Shown here: one piece after another, positions 40,860 through 48,829 of the stretch | How the letters are laid out: every line of letters begins with the position of its first letter | Numbering within the stretch: the stretch's first letter is position 1 | Assembly: GCF_947301925.1 (NCBI RefSeq) | Contig: NZ_CAMYUE010000012.1 | Span: forward strand, 1 to 64,000 | Direction of reading: 5' to 3' | DNA length: 64,000 bases | Origin: an uncultured Ruminococcus sp. | GTDB lineage: Bacteria > Bacillota > Clostridia > Oscillospirales > Ruminococcaceae | Position numbers and translations under genes: made by a program | The notes under the pieces: generated by a model | The model's database searches: none | Told to the model about the DNA's origin: nothing | What the model saw: the letters and a program-made list of their open reading frames with translations, nothing else

Positions 40860-41672
40860 TCAGTATATATCCAGATATGTGATGAGCTCGGCGTTCATTA
40901 TGGTAGTATAGGAGAGGTACCATTTTCCGTCGTGCTCCACGAATGCGCAGCCGTTGCCTATGAAGGAATGATCGTCGTTGCCGTCCTTGTAGTAGACGTA
41001 GCCGCAGTCGGCGGCGGCGCTGAATTCCGTATTGAGGGTCTTGTTGAAGTCCTTCAGCTCGTTCTCGCCCGTTTCCCTCAGCAGCTCCTCTGTAAGGGAT
41101 ACCGTCCATTTCTCGGGCGGGACGTCGGATTTTTCCTTCATGATGTCGTGAATGGCCTGTATGGACTGCTTTATGGCGTTTATCACGTTTGAGCGCTTGA
41201 ACACCACCTGGGGGTTCTTGCCCTCCAGCAGGTCTGTGGAGCGCAAGTAGGCGTGATAGGCCTCTATCTCCTCATCGCAGAGCATATCATATACCGCGTC
41301 CGCATTATTTGTCAGATAGGCATTGTAATAGGCCTTTGCAGCCTCATAGCTGCTGTCGAAGCCTTTCTTCACAGCCTTTGTGGGAGTCTGTGGAGCCTCT
41401 GTGGCTGCCGCTGTTGTTGTGGCAGCTGCCGTATCGGAGGTGACGGTCTCAGCCGATGTGGTCACAGTGGAACCATCGGGAGCGGAGGTGGTCTCCGCAG
41501 CAGAGGTATCCTCGGCGGAGGTCGTCTGCGCCTCGGTGGTCACTCCGGAAGCGGCAGTGGTGTCGGCTGTGACATTGCTGCTGTCTGTTTTATTTTTATT
41601 GCCGCAGCTCCATGAAGCGGCGGCCAGCAGGGCGGCAAGAAGCACAGCCCCTGCGTTTTTAGTGAGCTTCAT
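40860..41672 (-). CDS. Lipoprotein with Thr/Ala/Ser stalk
   Basis: A 270-residue lipoprotein: signal MKLTKNAGAVLLAALLAAA with lipobox SWSC, then a Thr/Ser/Ala/Glu-rich stalk (about residues 30-95) typical of ruminococcal surface proteins, and a C-terminal domain from about residue 105 (SSYEAAKAYYNAYLTNNADAVYDML). The helical start plus strands and WYLSYT ending resemble NTF2-like/DUF4878-type secreted domains, a weak suggestion. AAGGAG precedes ATG 41672. First gene of the three-gene operon, with its own promoter. Confidence 0.85.
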   Translation of the reverse strand: MKLTKNAGAVLLAALLAAASWSCGNKNKTDSSNVTADTTAASGVTTEAQTTSAEDTSAAETTSAPDGSTVTTSAETVTSDTAAATTTAAATEAPQTPTKAVKKGFDSSYEAAKAYYNAYLTNNADAVYDMLCDEEIEAYHAYLRSTDLLEGKNPQVVFKRSNVINAIKQSIQAIHDIMKEKSDVPPEKWTVSLTEELLRETGENELKDFNKTLNTEFSAAADCGYVYYKDGNDDHSFIGNGCAFVEHDGKWYLSYTTIMNAELITYLDIY

Positions 41673-41701
41673 AAATATCTCCTTATAGTCAAGATATTAA
41701 T

Positions 41702-41730
41702 ATTATAGCTCCAAAAGCTCATTCCGTCAA
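41702..41730 (-). promoter_or_regulatory. Promoter of the lipoprotein-membrane-Sel1 operon
   Basis: On the minus strand TTGACG (41730-41725), 17-base spacer, TATAAT (41707-41702), about 30 bases before the start codon. Confidence 0.88.
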
Positions 41731-41761
41731 TACAAAACTTGTCATTTTGCAAAAAATGCAG

Positions 41762-41789
41762 AAAAAAGCGGACGGCAGCGACCGTCCGC
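41762..41789 (-). terminator. Terminator of the LRR gene
   Basis: GCGGACGG (41768-41775) pairs with CCGTCCGC (41782-41789); on the minus strand it is followed by TTTTTTC (41767-41761). Confidence 0.88.
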
Positions 41790-41796
41790 ATTATTA

Positions 41797-42939
41797 TCAG
41801 TAGTCCTTTTTCTTGCCGCAGATCTTGCATACCTTGGACAGCAGCTTGAAGTCGCCGCCGCAGTATACGCATTTGCCTGCGGTCTTTCTGCTTGCAACTA
41901 CGGTCTCGTAGTAGGCGGGGAAGTTCACTGCGTTATCCGAGAGATTTGCCCATGAGATAGTGGTGAGCTTGGGACAGTCCGTGAAGCCGCCGCTGACCTT
42001 TTTCAGTGAAGCGGGCAGGCTTATCCTTTCAAGGTTGGTACAGCCGCTGAAATCGCCCACGGCCGTAACTCCCGCAGGTATCTCCAGAGACCTGAGCCCC
42101 GTGCAGCCGCGGAAGCCGTCAACGCTGAGAACTCCGCCGGGGATATCGATGCTCTTGAGAGCGGTGCAGTTCTGGAAGGAGGAGGCGCCCAGGGACTTTA
42201 TGGTCTTGGGGAGACCTACTGCGGCAAGAGAGACGCAGTTGGCAAAAGCGCACTCCTCGATGAGGCTCACACCGTCGGGGACGATGATACGCTCTATCTT
42301 CTCACAGCCCGAGAAGGCGTATTTGCCTATCTGAGCCACATATTTCGGTATATCTATTGCCTTCAGGCTCTTGCAGCCCGAGAAGGCGAATGCGCCTATT
42401 TCAGTAAGCAGGTCGGGGAACTCCACCGACTCCAGCGCGGAGCAGTCTGCAAAGAGGCAGTCGGACAGGTGTCTGAGCTGAGGCGGGAGCACCAGCTCCT
42501 TCAGAGCAGTACAGCCGCGGAAGGCCCATGTGCCGATATTCTTTATGCTGTCGGGGAACTTTATCTCTTCAAGTGAGGTACAGCCTCGGAAAGCATAGCC
42601 GCCTATATCCGTGACCTTGTCATGGATGATGACGTTCTTCAGCTCTGTATTGTTCTCAAATACGTTATCGCCGATCTTATATACATCACCGGGAATAGTT
42701 ACCTCCTCGGAGCTGCCCTTGTATTCGATGAGGACGCCGTCCTTCACTTCAAAGTCGGCGCTGTTCTTTTTTACGGCCTTGACTTTCTTTGCCACGTTCT
42801 TGTGTTCCGAGCGGTATTTGCGTATTGCCTTGTCAACTATGAAAGGTGTACTGCAATGCGGACAAACCCATGCGTCCTTAGTGCTGTCGACTTCTACGGT
42901 CTTGCTGCAGCTTGTACAGATAGCGTTTACTAATGCCAT
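41797..42939 (-). CDS. BspA-type leucine-rich-repeat protein with zinc ribbons at both ends
   Basis: A 380-residue protein with no signal peptide. The N terminus is a zinc ribbon (CTSCSKTVEVD, WVCPHC, residues 8-30), then basic linker, about nine LRR_5 repeats (IGGYAFRGCTSLEEIKFPDS, and variants of FxGCxxLxxIxIP), and a second Cys4 ribbon at the C terminus (CVYCGGDF, CKICGKKKDY). BspA-like LRRs are usually on surface proteins; here the ribbons and missing signal indicate a cytoplasmic protein, perhaps binding nucleic acid or protein. Promoter at 42977-43005 and terminator on the other side: a single-gene unit. Confidence 0.88.
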   Translation of the reverse strand: MALVNAICTSCSKTVEVDSTKDAWVCPHCSTPFIVDKAIRKYRSEHKNVAKKVKAVKKNSADFEVKDGVLIEYKGSSEEVTIPGDVYKIGDNVFENNTELKNVIIHDKVTDIGGYAFRGCTSLEEIKFPDSIKNIGTWAFRGCTALKELVLPPQLRHLSDCLFADCSALESVEFPDLLTEIGAFAFSGCKSLKAIDIPKYVAQIGKYAFSGCEKIERIIVPDGVSLIEECAFANCVSLAAVGLPKTIKSLGASSFQNCTALKSIDIPGGVLSVDGFRGCTGLRSLEIPAGVTAVGDFSGCTNLERISLPASLKKVSGGFTDCPKLTTISWANLSDNAVNFPAYYETVVASRKTAGKCVYCGGDFKLLSKVCKICGKKKDY

Positions 42940-42976
42940 ACAGATCCCCCTTATTACGTCATAATTTTATATTATT

Positions 42977-43005
42977 ATTCTACCACTTTTACCATCTTAT
43001 GTCAA
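42977..43005 (-). promoter_or_regulatory. Promoter of the LRR gene
   Basis: On the minus strand TTGACA (43005-43000), 17-base spacer, TAGAAT (42982-42977), 38 bases before the start codon. Confidence 0.88.
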
Positions 43006-43080
43006 CAAAACGGGATCAAAACTAACAGAATACACATAAGGGGCAGCTTCGTTTTGTGCTGAATGTATATTGCATAACAA

Positions 43081-43108
43081 AAAAAGAGCTGCACGAAGCA
43101 GCCCTTTT
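43081..43108 (-). terminator. Terminator of ddh
   Basis: AGAGCTGC and GCAGCCCT pair with one mismatch around ACGAA. On the minus strand the hairpin is followed by TTTTTTT, just after the ddh stop codon. Confidence 0.8.
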
Positions 43109-43123
43109 GTGGTACATTTTCTA

Positions 43124-44113
43124 TTAAAGCATGGAAGCTCTGAGCTCTTCGCCGCTGAGCCTTGAAAGGTATGCAGGGGGAACGTCAAAAGCGGTCTTGC
43201 AGCCTGTTGCGCCCTCAGCCTTCATTCTTGCAAGAGCTCTTGCGAAGCAGATGAGCACGCTTGCTGTGAACTCGGGGTTGGACTCCAGCTTCAGTGAGTA
43301 TTCGATCATCTGGTGTGTCTTTTCGCCGTCGCCTGTGAGACCGCTTCTCATAACGAAGCCGCCGTGAGGCATCTTGTTGTGGTTGGCTTCGAACTCCTCC
43401 TCGGAGATGAAGTTTACTGTTGTATCGTACTGATCGAAGTAATTCTTCATAGTCTTGATATCGTTCTCGATTTTTGCGAGATCAGCGCCCTCCTCGGGAA
43501 CTACCCAGCACTCTCTCAGGTGCTTTTCGCGTGTGGAGAGCTCGGGCTGGCTTCCGCTGCGGACAGCATCCATAGCAGCCTCTACGGGGATAGTGTACTG
43601 GATTCCTCTCTTTACGCCCTCAACTCTGCGGATAGCGTCGGAGTGACCCTGGCTTACGCCCTTGCCCCAGAAGGTATAGCTCTTGCCGTTGGGGAGGATG
43701 GACTCTGCATAGAGTCTGTTCAGTGAGAAGAGACCGGGATCCCAGCCCAGGGAGATGAAAGCGAGGTGACCGCTGTCCTTTGCAGCCTTGTCAACGTTTG
43801 CAAAGTGCTCGGGGATCCTTGCGTGAGTGTCGAAGCTGTCGATAACGTTGAACAGCTTAGCCATTTCGGGAGTCTGCTTGGGAAGGTCAGTAGCGCTTCC
43901 TCCGCAGATTATCATAACGTCGATATCATTTGTCATTTTCTCAGCATCTGCAATGCTGTAGACCTTTACACCCTCTGTAAGGGGCTTTACTGTGGAAGGG
44001 TCGCGGCGTGTGAAGATGCCTGCCAGTTCCATGTCATCATTCTGGCGTATAGCCAGTTCAACGCCTCTTCCGAGGTTGCCGTAGCCTGAGATGCCTATTC
44101 TTACTTTAGCCAT
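43124..44113 (-). CDS. ddh: meso-Diaminopimelate dehydrogenase
   Basis: Converts tetrahydrodipicolinate to meso-diaminopimelate with NADPH and ammonia in one step, feeding lysine and peptidoglycan synthesis. The 329-residue protein has the N-terminal Rossmann motif IGISGYGNLGRGVE, a NADPH-recognising FTRRDPS at about residue 34, FISLGWDPGLFSLNRLYAE near residue 120 and SQGHSDAIRRVEGVK near residue 155, all diagnostic for Ddh. AAGGAGG precedes ATG 44113. Single gene with its own promoter and terminator. Confidence 0.95.
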   Translation of the reverse strand: MAKVRIGISGYGNLGRGVELAIRQNDDMELAGIFTRRDPSTVKPLTEGVKVYSIADAEKMTNDIDVMIICGGSATDLPKQTPEMAKLFNVIDSFDTHARIPEHFANVDKAAKDSGHLAFISLGWDPGLFSLNRLYAESILPNGKSYTFWGKGVSQGHSDAIRRVEGVKRGIQYTIPVEAAMDAVRSGSQPELSTREKHLRECWVVPEEGADLAKIENDIKTMKNYFDQYDTTVNFISEEEFEANHNKMPHGGFVMRSGLTGDGEKTHQMIEYSLKLESNPEFTASVLICFARALARMKAEGATGCKTAFDVPPAYLSRLSGEELRASML

Positions 44114-44166
44114 AATTAATTCCTCCTTAAATTACCGTGCTCGCCATTGAACACGACCTAACTGAT

Positions 44167-44195
44167 ATTATAGCACCTTTTTTCAGGATTGTAAA
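44167..44195 (-). promoter_or_regulatory. Promoter of ddh
   Basis: On the minus strand TTTACA (44195-44190), 17-base spacer, TATAAT (44172-44167), about 54 bases before the start codon. Confidence 0.87.
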
Positions 44196-44235
44196 GCGGT
44201 AAATCAAAATTTATATCTGCTGCTGCGCTTTTTAT

Positions 44236-44334
44236 GTCTGTAGGGGCGAACAGCGTTCGCGTGAAATCACCGCAAAAACTAAAGGGCGCACACTGTGCGC
44301 CCGATATAACGGGAACACCGAAGGCGGCGTTCCA
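44236..44334. repeat. Cluster of short G+C-rich palindromes
   Basis: Three small hairpins in a non-coding stretch: CGAAC with GTTCG, GGGCGCACA with TGTGCGCCC (44284-44302, one-base loop) and an AACACCG/CGGCGTT-type pair. Similar units stand near 6384, 48653, 48700 and 53722. The middle one could end transcription of the minus-strand trmB operon, but no clear T-tract follows. Confidence 0.6.
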
Positions 44335-44340
44335 TGCAGA

Positions 44341-44553
44341 TTAAGATTTCCGCTTTCTTTTGGCCTTATGCCTGAGCAGCACCAGTCCCGTCAGTGCGGC
44401 TGCCTTTGCAGCGGTGACAGCCACCTTTTTCGGATCGATCTTTGTGCGTATATCCTGGGGGACCTCTCTTGTAACGCTGAGATCGCCTTTGCCAGCGGTC
44501 TTCATGGAGCCGCCTTCAATATGTATCTTTCCGAGATCCTTCTGAAATTCCAT
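44341..44553 (-). CDS. Small basic protein of unknown function
   Basis: A 70-residue protein: MEFQKDLGKIHIEGG at the start, an Ala-rich possible helix (VAVTAAKAAALTGLVLL, about residues 44-60), then a strongly basic end (RHKAKRKRKS). Its ATG shares one base with the trmB stop (TAATG), so translation is coupled. GGAGGAAG is the ribosome site, inside trmB. No family recognised. Confidence 0.72.
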   Translation of the reverse strand: MEFQKDLGKIHIEGGSMKTAGKGDLSVTREVPQDIRTKIDPKKVAVTAAKAAALTGLVLLRHKAKRKRKS

Positions 44554-45218
44554 TATTCTTCCTCCCATACAGGCTCTGCGATAAGGAACTTTATCTTCTT
44601 GCCCTCATCAGTGAACATCTTCTCGTGCTCGGTTACGAAGTTCTCATATGGACTCTCCGCGTGGAGATCCCATGTCTTGTATTTTATCCTGAAGCCCGCC
44701 TCCTCGAAGTACTCAAAGGACTCCTCAAAGAGCTCGTCGTCATCGGTCTTGAACCACAGCTCGCCGCGGAGGAACTTCTTGTAGTTCACAAGCTGGCGGG
44801 TGTGGGTGAGACGGCGCTTCTTGTGCTTCTTTTTCGGCCACGGGTTGCAGAAGTTGATGTATATGCGTTCAGCGCGGTCGTTCTCGTCCCATGCAAGGTC
44901 AAGGCGCTCGATATTCTGTATGGCTATGCGCACATTGTCGGGAGAAGCCCCCTTTTCCTTGTAGGCCGCCTCCAGCTTGCGCTTTGCCAGCACCAGCATC
45001 TCGTTCTTGATGTCCATGGCTATGAAGTTTGCCTCGGGGTGGGCGGGAGCCGCCTGGGATATGAAGCCGCCCTTGCCGCAGCCCAGCTCCACATACAGGG
45101 GCTTGTCGGGCTGATCGAAGAGCTCTCTCCAGTGACCTATCTGCTTCTGGGGTTCGTGTATGTAAAAGGGACAAGCCTCAAGCTCGGGCTTTGCCCAGGG
45201 TTTGTGACGTATTCTCAT
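44553..45218 (-). CDS. trmB: tRNA (guanine-N7-)-methyltransferase
   Basis: Methylates G46 of tRNA. The 221-residue protein has the SAM-binding VELGCGKGGFISQAA near residue 43, FIAMDIKNEMLVLAKRK (motif II) near residue 65, and the family-specific INFCNPWPKKKHKKRRLTH near residue 122, with the tRNA-binding basic patch. GGGAGG precedes the ATG. It follows the 45235-45579 gene by 16 bases, and the next gene overlaps its stop. Confidence 0.95.
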   Translation of the reverse strand: MRIRHKPWAKPELEACPFYIHEPQKQIGHWRELFDQPDKPLYVELGCGKGGFISQAAPAHPEANFIAMDIKNEMLVLAKRKLEAAYKEKGASPDNVRIAIQNIERLDLAWDENDRAERIYINFCNPWPKKKHKKRRLTHTRQLVNYKKFLRGELWFKTDDDELFEESFEYFEEAGFRIKYKTWDLHAESPYENFVTEHEKMFTDEGKKIKFLIAEPVWEEE

Positions 45219-45234
45219 AAGCTGCCTCCCTGTT

Positions 45235-45579
45235 TCAGGCTATTACCATCTTTTTCTTTCCCTTTTTATTGCGGGGATATTCCTGTATGCGTGAGACATA
45301 ATCGGAATTGACGATCTGCTTCTGACCGTTCTTGTCCTCTATCTCTACCCAGTTGTCCTCAATGGCTGTTACAGTGCCTGTGACACCTGATGCAGAAGAA
45401 GTGTATATTATGACTTCCTTGCCGATATATTTTTTAATAAGCTCGTTCATGATGCGTTCTCCTTTGTTTCGTTTTAAGCGGTTCCTGCGTGCATTCCTGA
45501 CCTGACGGAGCTTTCTTGCCCTTGCAGCAGGCAGCAGGATACATAAAATGATGATAAAATAAAGATACCAGAATTGCAT
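45235..45579 (-). CDS. Membrane-anchored or soluble small protein, DUF6897-like
   Basis: Read from ATG 45579 it is a 114-residue protein: one transmembrane helix (MQFWYLYFIIILCILL), a very basic linker (RKLRQVRNARRNRLKRNKG) and a C-terminal SH3/Sm-like beta domain (GKEVIIYTSSASGVTGTVTAI, then WVEIEDKNGQKQIVNSDYV, IQEYPRNKKGKKK). An internal ATG at 45450 has an excellent AAAGGAG site eight bases upstream and would give only the 71-residue domain, the size I recall for DUF6897 proteins. Both starts may be used. The codons between the two starts look coding. The operon includes trmB. Confidence 0.72.
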   Translation of the reverse strand: MQFWYLYFIIILCILLPAARARKLRQVRNARRNRLKRNKGERIMNELIKKYIGKEVIIYTSSASGVTGTVTAIEDNWVEIEDKNGQKQIVNSDYVSRIQEYPRNKKGKKKMVIA

Positions 45580-45618
45580 AAAAGTCATCCTTTTCAGAAA
45601 GTCTTGGGATCACCATAT

Positions 45619-45647
45619 ATTATAACAGCTTATTTATATTTTGTCAA
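45619..45647 (-). promoter_or_regulatory. Promoter of the trmB operon
   Basis: On the minus strand TTGACA (45647-45642), 17-base spacer, TATAAT (45624-45619). Both boxes are perfect; they lie 40 bases before the longer start of the first gene. Confidence 0.93.
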
Positions 45648-45671
45648 TTGATAATAATAAATAAAAACCAC

Positions 45672-45700
45672 TGGACAAGACTCCGCCGATGTGGTATAAT
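45672..45700 (+). promoter_or_regulatory. Promoter of the pyr operon
   Basis: TGGACA (45672-45677), 17-base spacer, TATAAT (45695-45700), followed by the PyrR-binding leader. Confidence 0.87.
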
Positions 45701-45723
45701 AAATATGTTGTTTGGAAACTACC

Positions 45724-45833
45724 CTTTAATTCGATCCCGTGAGGTCGGCAAGGCGCGTTCGTAAATACTGGATATAACTATAACCATAGCTATAAGTATA
45801 AGTATGCTCCCTGCCGCGCGGGGAGCATTTTTT
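45724..45833 (+). promoter_or_regulatory. PyrR-binding attenuator leader (PYR element)
   Basis: TTTAATTCGATCCCGTGAGG (45725-45744), then TCGGCAAGG, matches the PyrR anti-antiterminator loop consensus (A-GUCC-G-GAGG-Y). It is followed by an AT-rich antiterminator region with TATAACTATAACC, and by a terminator hairpin at 45804-45833. With UMP, PyrR would bind and promote termination. Confidence 0.9.
45804..45833 (+). terminator. pyr attenuator terminator
   Basis: ATGCTCCC (45804-45811) pairs with GGGAGCAT (45821-45828) around a G+C-rich loop, followed by TTTTTT. Confidence 0.88.
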
Positions 45834-45855
45834 GTTGTTGAAAGGAGTGCCGCGT

Positions 45856-46377
45856 ATGGAGCAGAAGCGCGTTATAATGGACGAAAAGGCTGTGGCAAGA
45901 GCTATCGCCCGTATCTCCTACGAGATAATAGAGCGCAACAAAGGCACTGAGGATCTCTGCATAGTGGGCATATTCTCAAGGGGAGTACCCATAGGCAGGA
46001 GGATAGCCGCAAAGCTTTCGGAGCTGGAAAAGAATGAAGTTCCCTTCGGAGCTCTCGATATCACGCCCTACCGTGATGACAGCCGCTCCTCCGAGGAGAC
46101 CGACAAGACCGATATCCCCTTTGATATCACCGACAAGAACGTGGTCATAGTGGACGACGTTATTTTTACGGGCAGGAGCTCCCGTGCCGCCATGGACGCA
46201 GTCATCAAGCGGGGAAGACCCCGTTCCGTACAGCTTGCTGTGCTCATAGACCGCGGTCACAGAGAACTTCCCATACGTCCCGACTATGTGGGAAAAAATC
46301 TCCCCACCTCTCACAGCGAGGTGGTAAAGGTGTCGGCTATGGAGATAGACGGCAGCGACGGAGTTGCAATATACTGA
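45856..46377 (+). CDS. pyrR: PyrR, pyrimidine operon attenuator/uracil phosphoribosyltransferase
   Basis: A 173-residue phosphoribosyltransferase-fold RNA-binding regulator. The PRPP loop is VVIVDDVIFTGRSSRAAMDA near residue 92, the N-terminal part has GIFSRGVPIGRRIA, and VSAMEIDGSDGVAIY ends the protein, in the PyrR pattern. ATG 45856 has AAAGGAG eight bases upstream; earlier in-frame codons overlap the terminator. It autoregulates through the leader directly upstream, and pyrC follows after 32 bases. Confidence 0.95.
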   Translation: MEQKRVIMDEKAVARAIARISYEIIERNKGTEDLCIVGIFSRGVPIGRRIAAKLSELEKNEVPFGALDITPYRDDSRSSEETDKTDIPFDITDKNVVIVDDVIFTGRSSRAAMDAVIKRGRPRSVQLAVLIDRGHRELPIRPDYVGKNLPTSHSEVVKVSAMEIDGSDGVAIY

Positions 46378-46409
46378 TAAAATATCCACAACATGAAAGC
46401 GAGGTAATC

Positions 46410-47684
46410 ATGTCATCTATCCTGATAAGGAATATCCGTGCGGTGGATACCGTAACGGATATCACAACAGACGTACTCATTAAGGACGGAGTTATTGCGG
46501 AGCTGGGCTCCGCTGTCAGCGCTGAGGCGCAGCAGGTCATAGACGGAACAGGGCTGGTGCTCATGCCGTCCCTGTTCGATATGCACGTTCATCTCCGCGA
46601 CCCGGGCTTCACCCACAAGGAGGACGTGCTCACAGGCTGCGGTGCCGCACTTGCAGGCGGAGTAACGGGCGTGCTTGCAATGCCCAACACCAAGCCCCCC
46701 TGCGACAATCCCGAAACTATCCGCTACATCATCGAAAAGGCAGAGGGTACGGGAGTCGACGTATATCCCGTGGGCTGCATAACAGGCGGAATGAGCGGAA
46801 ACGGTCTCTGCGACTACGAGGCGCTGAAGGCCGCAGGCTGCATATGTATATCAGACGACGGACGTCCCGTTGAGAATGCGGAGAATATGAGAAAGGCGCT
46901 GGAGCTCTCAAACGAGAACGGTCTTCTCGTTGCTTCACACTGCGAGGACCTCAGCATAATAAACGGCGGTATCATGAACAAGGGGGAGACCTCTGAAAAG
47001 CTGGGCGTCAAGGGCATGGACAGAGCCTCAGAGGACTATATAACCGCCCGCGAGATGATACTTGCCTCATCGGTGGGCGCAAGGATACACATATGCCACG
47101 TTTCCACCGAGGGAAGCGCCGCAATGATACGCTTTGCAAAGTCAAGAGGAGTTAAGGTAACCTGCGAGACCGCTCCTCACTACTTCATGCTGACGGATAA
47201 GCTCCTTGAGAAGCGCGACGCGGACTACCGCATGAATCCACCTCTGAGGACTCCCGGGGACGTAAGGGCTATCATAGATGCTGTCAAGGACGGCACCATA
47301 GATTGTATCATCACGGATCACGCTCCCCACGCAGCCGAGGAAAAGGCGGACTTTGAAAAGGCTCCCAACGGCGTTGTGGGACTGGAGACATCTCTGGCAG
47401 CCACACTTACAGCCCTCTATCACACCGGAGAGATAGACCTCCACAGGGTAGTGGAGCTCATGTGCGCAAATCCCCGTAAGATACTGGGACTTGAAGTGCC
47501 TGCGATAAAGGAGGGCAGCACAGCCGATCTGGTAATAGCCGATATAAACAGAAAATGGACAGTAGAGCCGGAAAAGCTCCGTTCAAAGTCCCACAACACG
47601 GTATTCAAGGGCATGGAGCTGACAGGAAAGCCTCTCGTCACCATATCAAAGGGCGAGATACGATATGACGGAAGAAACGAATAA
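46410..47684 (+). CDS. pyrC: Dihydroorotase
   Basis: Cyclises carbamoyl-aspartate to dihydroorotate. The 424-residue type I enzyme has the binuclear metal motif FDMHVHLRDPGFTHKED near residue 56, further ligands in ASHCEDLS near residue 175 and IHICHVSTEG near residue 230, and CIITDHAPHAAEEK near residue 300. GAGGT stands before ATG 46410. Second gene of the PyrR-controlled operon. Confidence 0.95.
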   Translation: MSSILIRNIRAVDTVTDITTDVLIKDGVIAELGSAVSAEAQQVIDGTGLVLMPSLFDMHVHLRDPGFTHKEDVLTGCGAALAGGVTGVLAMPNTKPPCDNPETIRYIIEKAEGTGVDVYPVGCITGGMSGNGLCDYEALKAAGCICISDDGRPVENAENMRKALELSNENGLLVASHCEDLSIINGGIMNKGETSEKLGVKGMDRASEDYITAREMILASSVGARIHICHVSTEGSAAMIRFAKSRGVKVTCETAPHYFMLTDKLLEKRDADYRMNPPLRTPGDVRAIIDAVKDGTIDCIITDHAPHAAEEKADFEKAPNGVVGLETSLAATLTALYHTGEIDLHRVVELMCANPRKILGLEVPAIKEGSTADLVIADINRKWTVEPEKLRSKSHNTVFKGMELTGKPLVTISKGEIRYDGRNE

Positions 47685-47706
47685 TCATATATAAGGAGGA
47701 GAGTTT

Positions 47707-48633
47707 ATGTCATTTGACAGACTTATCGAGAAGATCATTGAACTGAAAAATCCCACGGTGGTAGGACTTGACCCGAAGCTGGAATACGTTCCCGAGTTCA
47801 TACAGCGCCGCTATCTTGACAGCGACGGCTGGACGCTGAAGGCTGCCGCAAAGGCTATCTTCGACTTCAATCAGGCTATCATCGACGAGATACACGATAT
47901 AGTCCCCGCTATCAAGCCCCAGGCCGCATACTATGAGATGTACGGCCACTACGGCATTAGGACTCTCGAAAAGACTATCCGCTACGCTAAGCTCAACGGT
48001 ATGTTCGTCATGACAGACGGCAAGCGCAACGATATCGGCGCTACAATGGAGGCCTACTCCAACGCTCATCTTGGCGTTACATCTGTAGGTGAGAACGAGC
48101 TGGAAGCCTTCGGCGCCGACGCTCTCACAGTAAACGGCTATCTGGGCACGGACGGCATAGAGCCTCTGCTGAAGGTCTGCCGCAGTCGTGACAAGGGCAT
48201 ATACGTCCTTGTAAAGACCTCCAATCCCTCATCGGGAGAGCTACAGGATATGAAGCTGGCTGACGGCCGCACCATTTACGAGTGTATGGGCGATATGTGC
48301 GAGAAGTGGGGCGAGGACACACGCGGAAAGTTCGGCTACTCCGCAGTGGGCGCAGTTGTAGGCGCTACATACCCCGAGATGCTGACAGAGCTGAGAAAGA
48401 GACTTCCCCATACTATGTTCCTTGTACCCGGCTACGGCGCACAGGGCGGCGGAGCTGAGGGCCTGAAGGGCGGCTTCGACGAGAACGGTCTCGGTGCTAT
48501 AGTGAACTCCTCACGCGCAGTAATGTGCGCATACAAGAAGGAGGGCTGCGACGAGCGCGACTTCGCAAAGGCTGCCCGCCGCGAGGTGATACGCATGAGA
48601 GAGGATATCTGTCAGTACATCAACCTGAAGTGA
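47707..48633 (+). CDS. pyrF: Orotidine 5'-phosphate decarboxylase (type 2)
   Basis: Last step of UMP synthesis. The 308-residue length and the motifs VGLDPKLEYVPEF near residue 18, AIKPQAAYYEMYG near residue 68 and TDGKRNDIGATMEAYS near residue 102 (catalytic Lys-Asp-Lys-Asp type array) identify the longer type 2 family, not the 230-residue type 1. AAGGAGG precedes ATG 47707. pyrE, pyrD and pyrB are not in this operon, so must be elsewhere. Confidence 0.94.
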   Translation: MSFDRLIEKIIELKNPTVVGLDPKLEYVPEFIQRRYLDSDGWTLKAAAKAIFDFNQAIIDEIHDIVPAIKPQAAYYEMYGHYGIRTLEKTIRYAKLNGMFVMTDGKRNDIGATMEAYSNAHLGVTSVGENELEAFGADALTVNGYLGTDGIEPLLKVCRSRDKGIYVLVKTSNPSSGELQDMKLADGRTIYECMGDMCEKWGEDTRGKFGYSAVGAVVGATYPEMLTELRKRLPHTMFLVPGYGAQGGGAEGLKGGFDENGLGAIVNSSRAVMCAYKKEGCDERDFAKAARREVIRMREDICQYINLK

Positions 48634-48649
48634 TCAGCGTAGGGGCGGA

Positions 48650-48722
48650 TATTATCCGCCCGTGGGATGCACAAAAAAGTATATGTGATATATCGTATGG
48701 AACGCCGCCCACGGCGTTCCGC
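48650..48722. repeat. Two short G+C-rich palindromes between pyrF and carA
   Basis: GGGCGGATATTATCCGCCC (near 48653-48671) is almost the pheT terminator sequence (10621-10639) but has no T-tract. GGAACGCCG with CGGCGTTCC (near 48700-48721) is a second perfect nine-bp hairpin. They sit within the pyr/car transcript and could be processing or stabilising sites. Confidence 0.7.
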
Positions 48723-48829
48723 TGCTGAAATATAATTCTAAACATTGAAACGTTCTGCCCACAATGGCGTGGAACAGAACGCACAACACCAATAATACGA
48801 CCTCTAAAAAATAAAGGGAGGAATTTACA

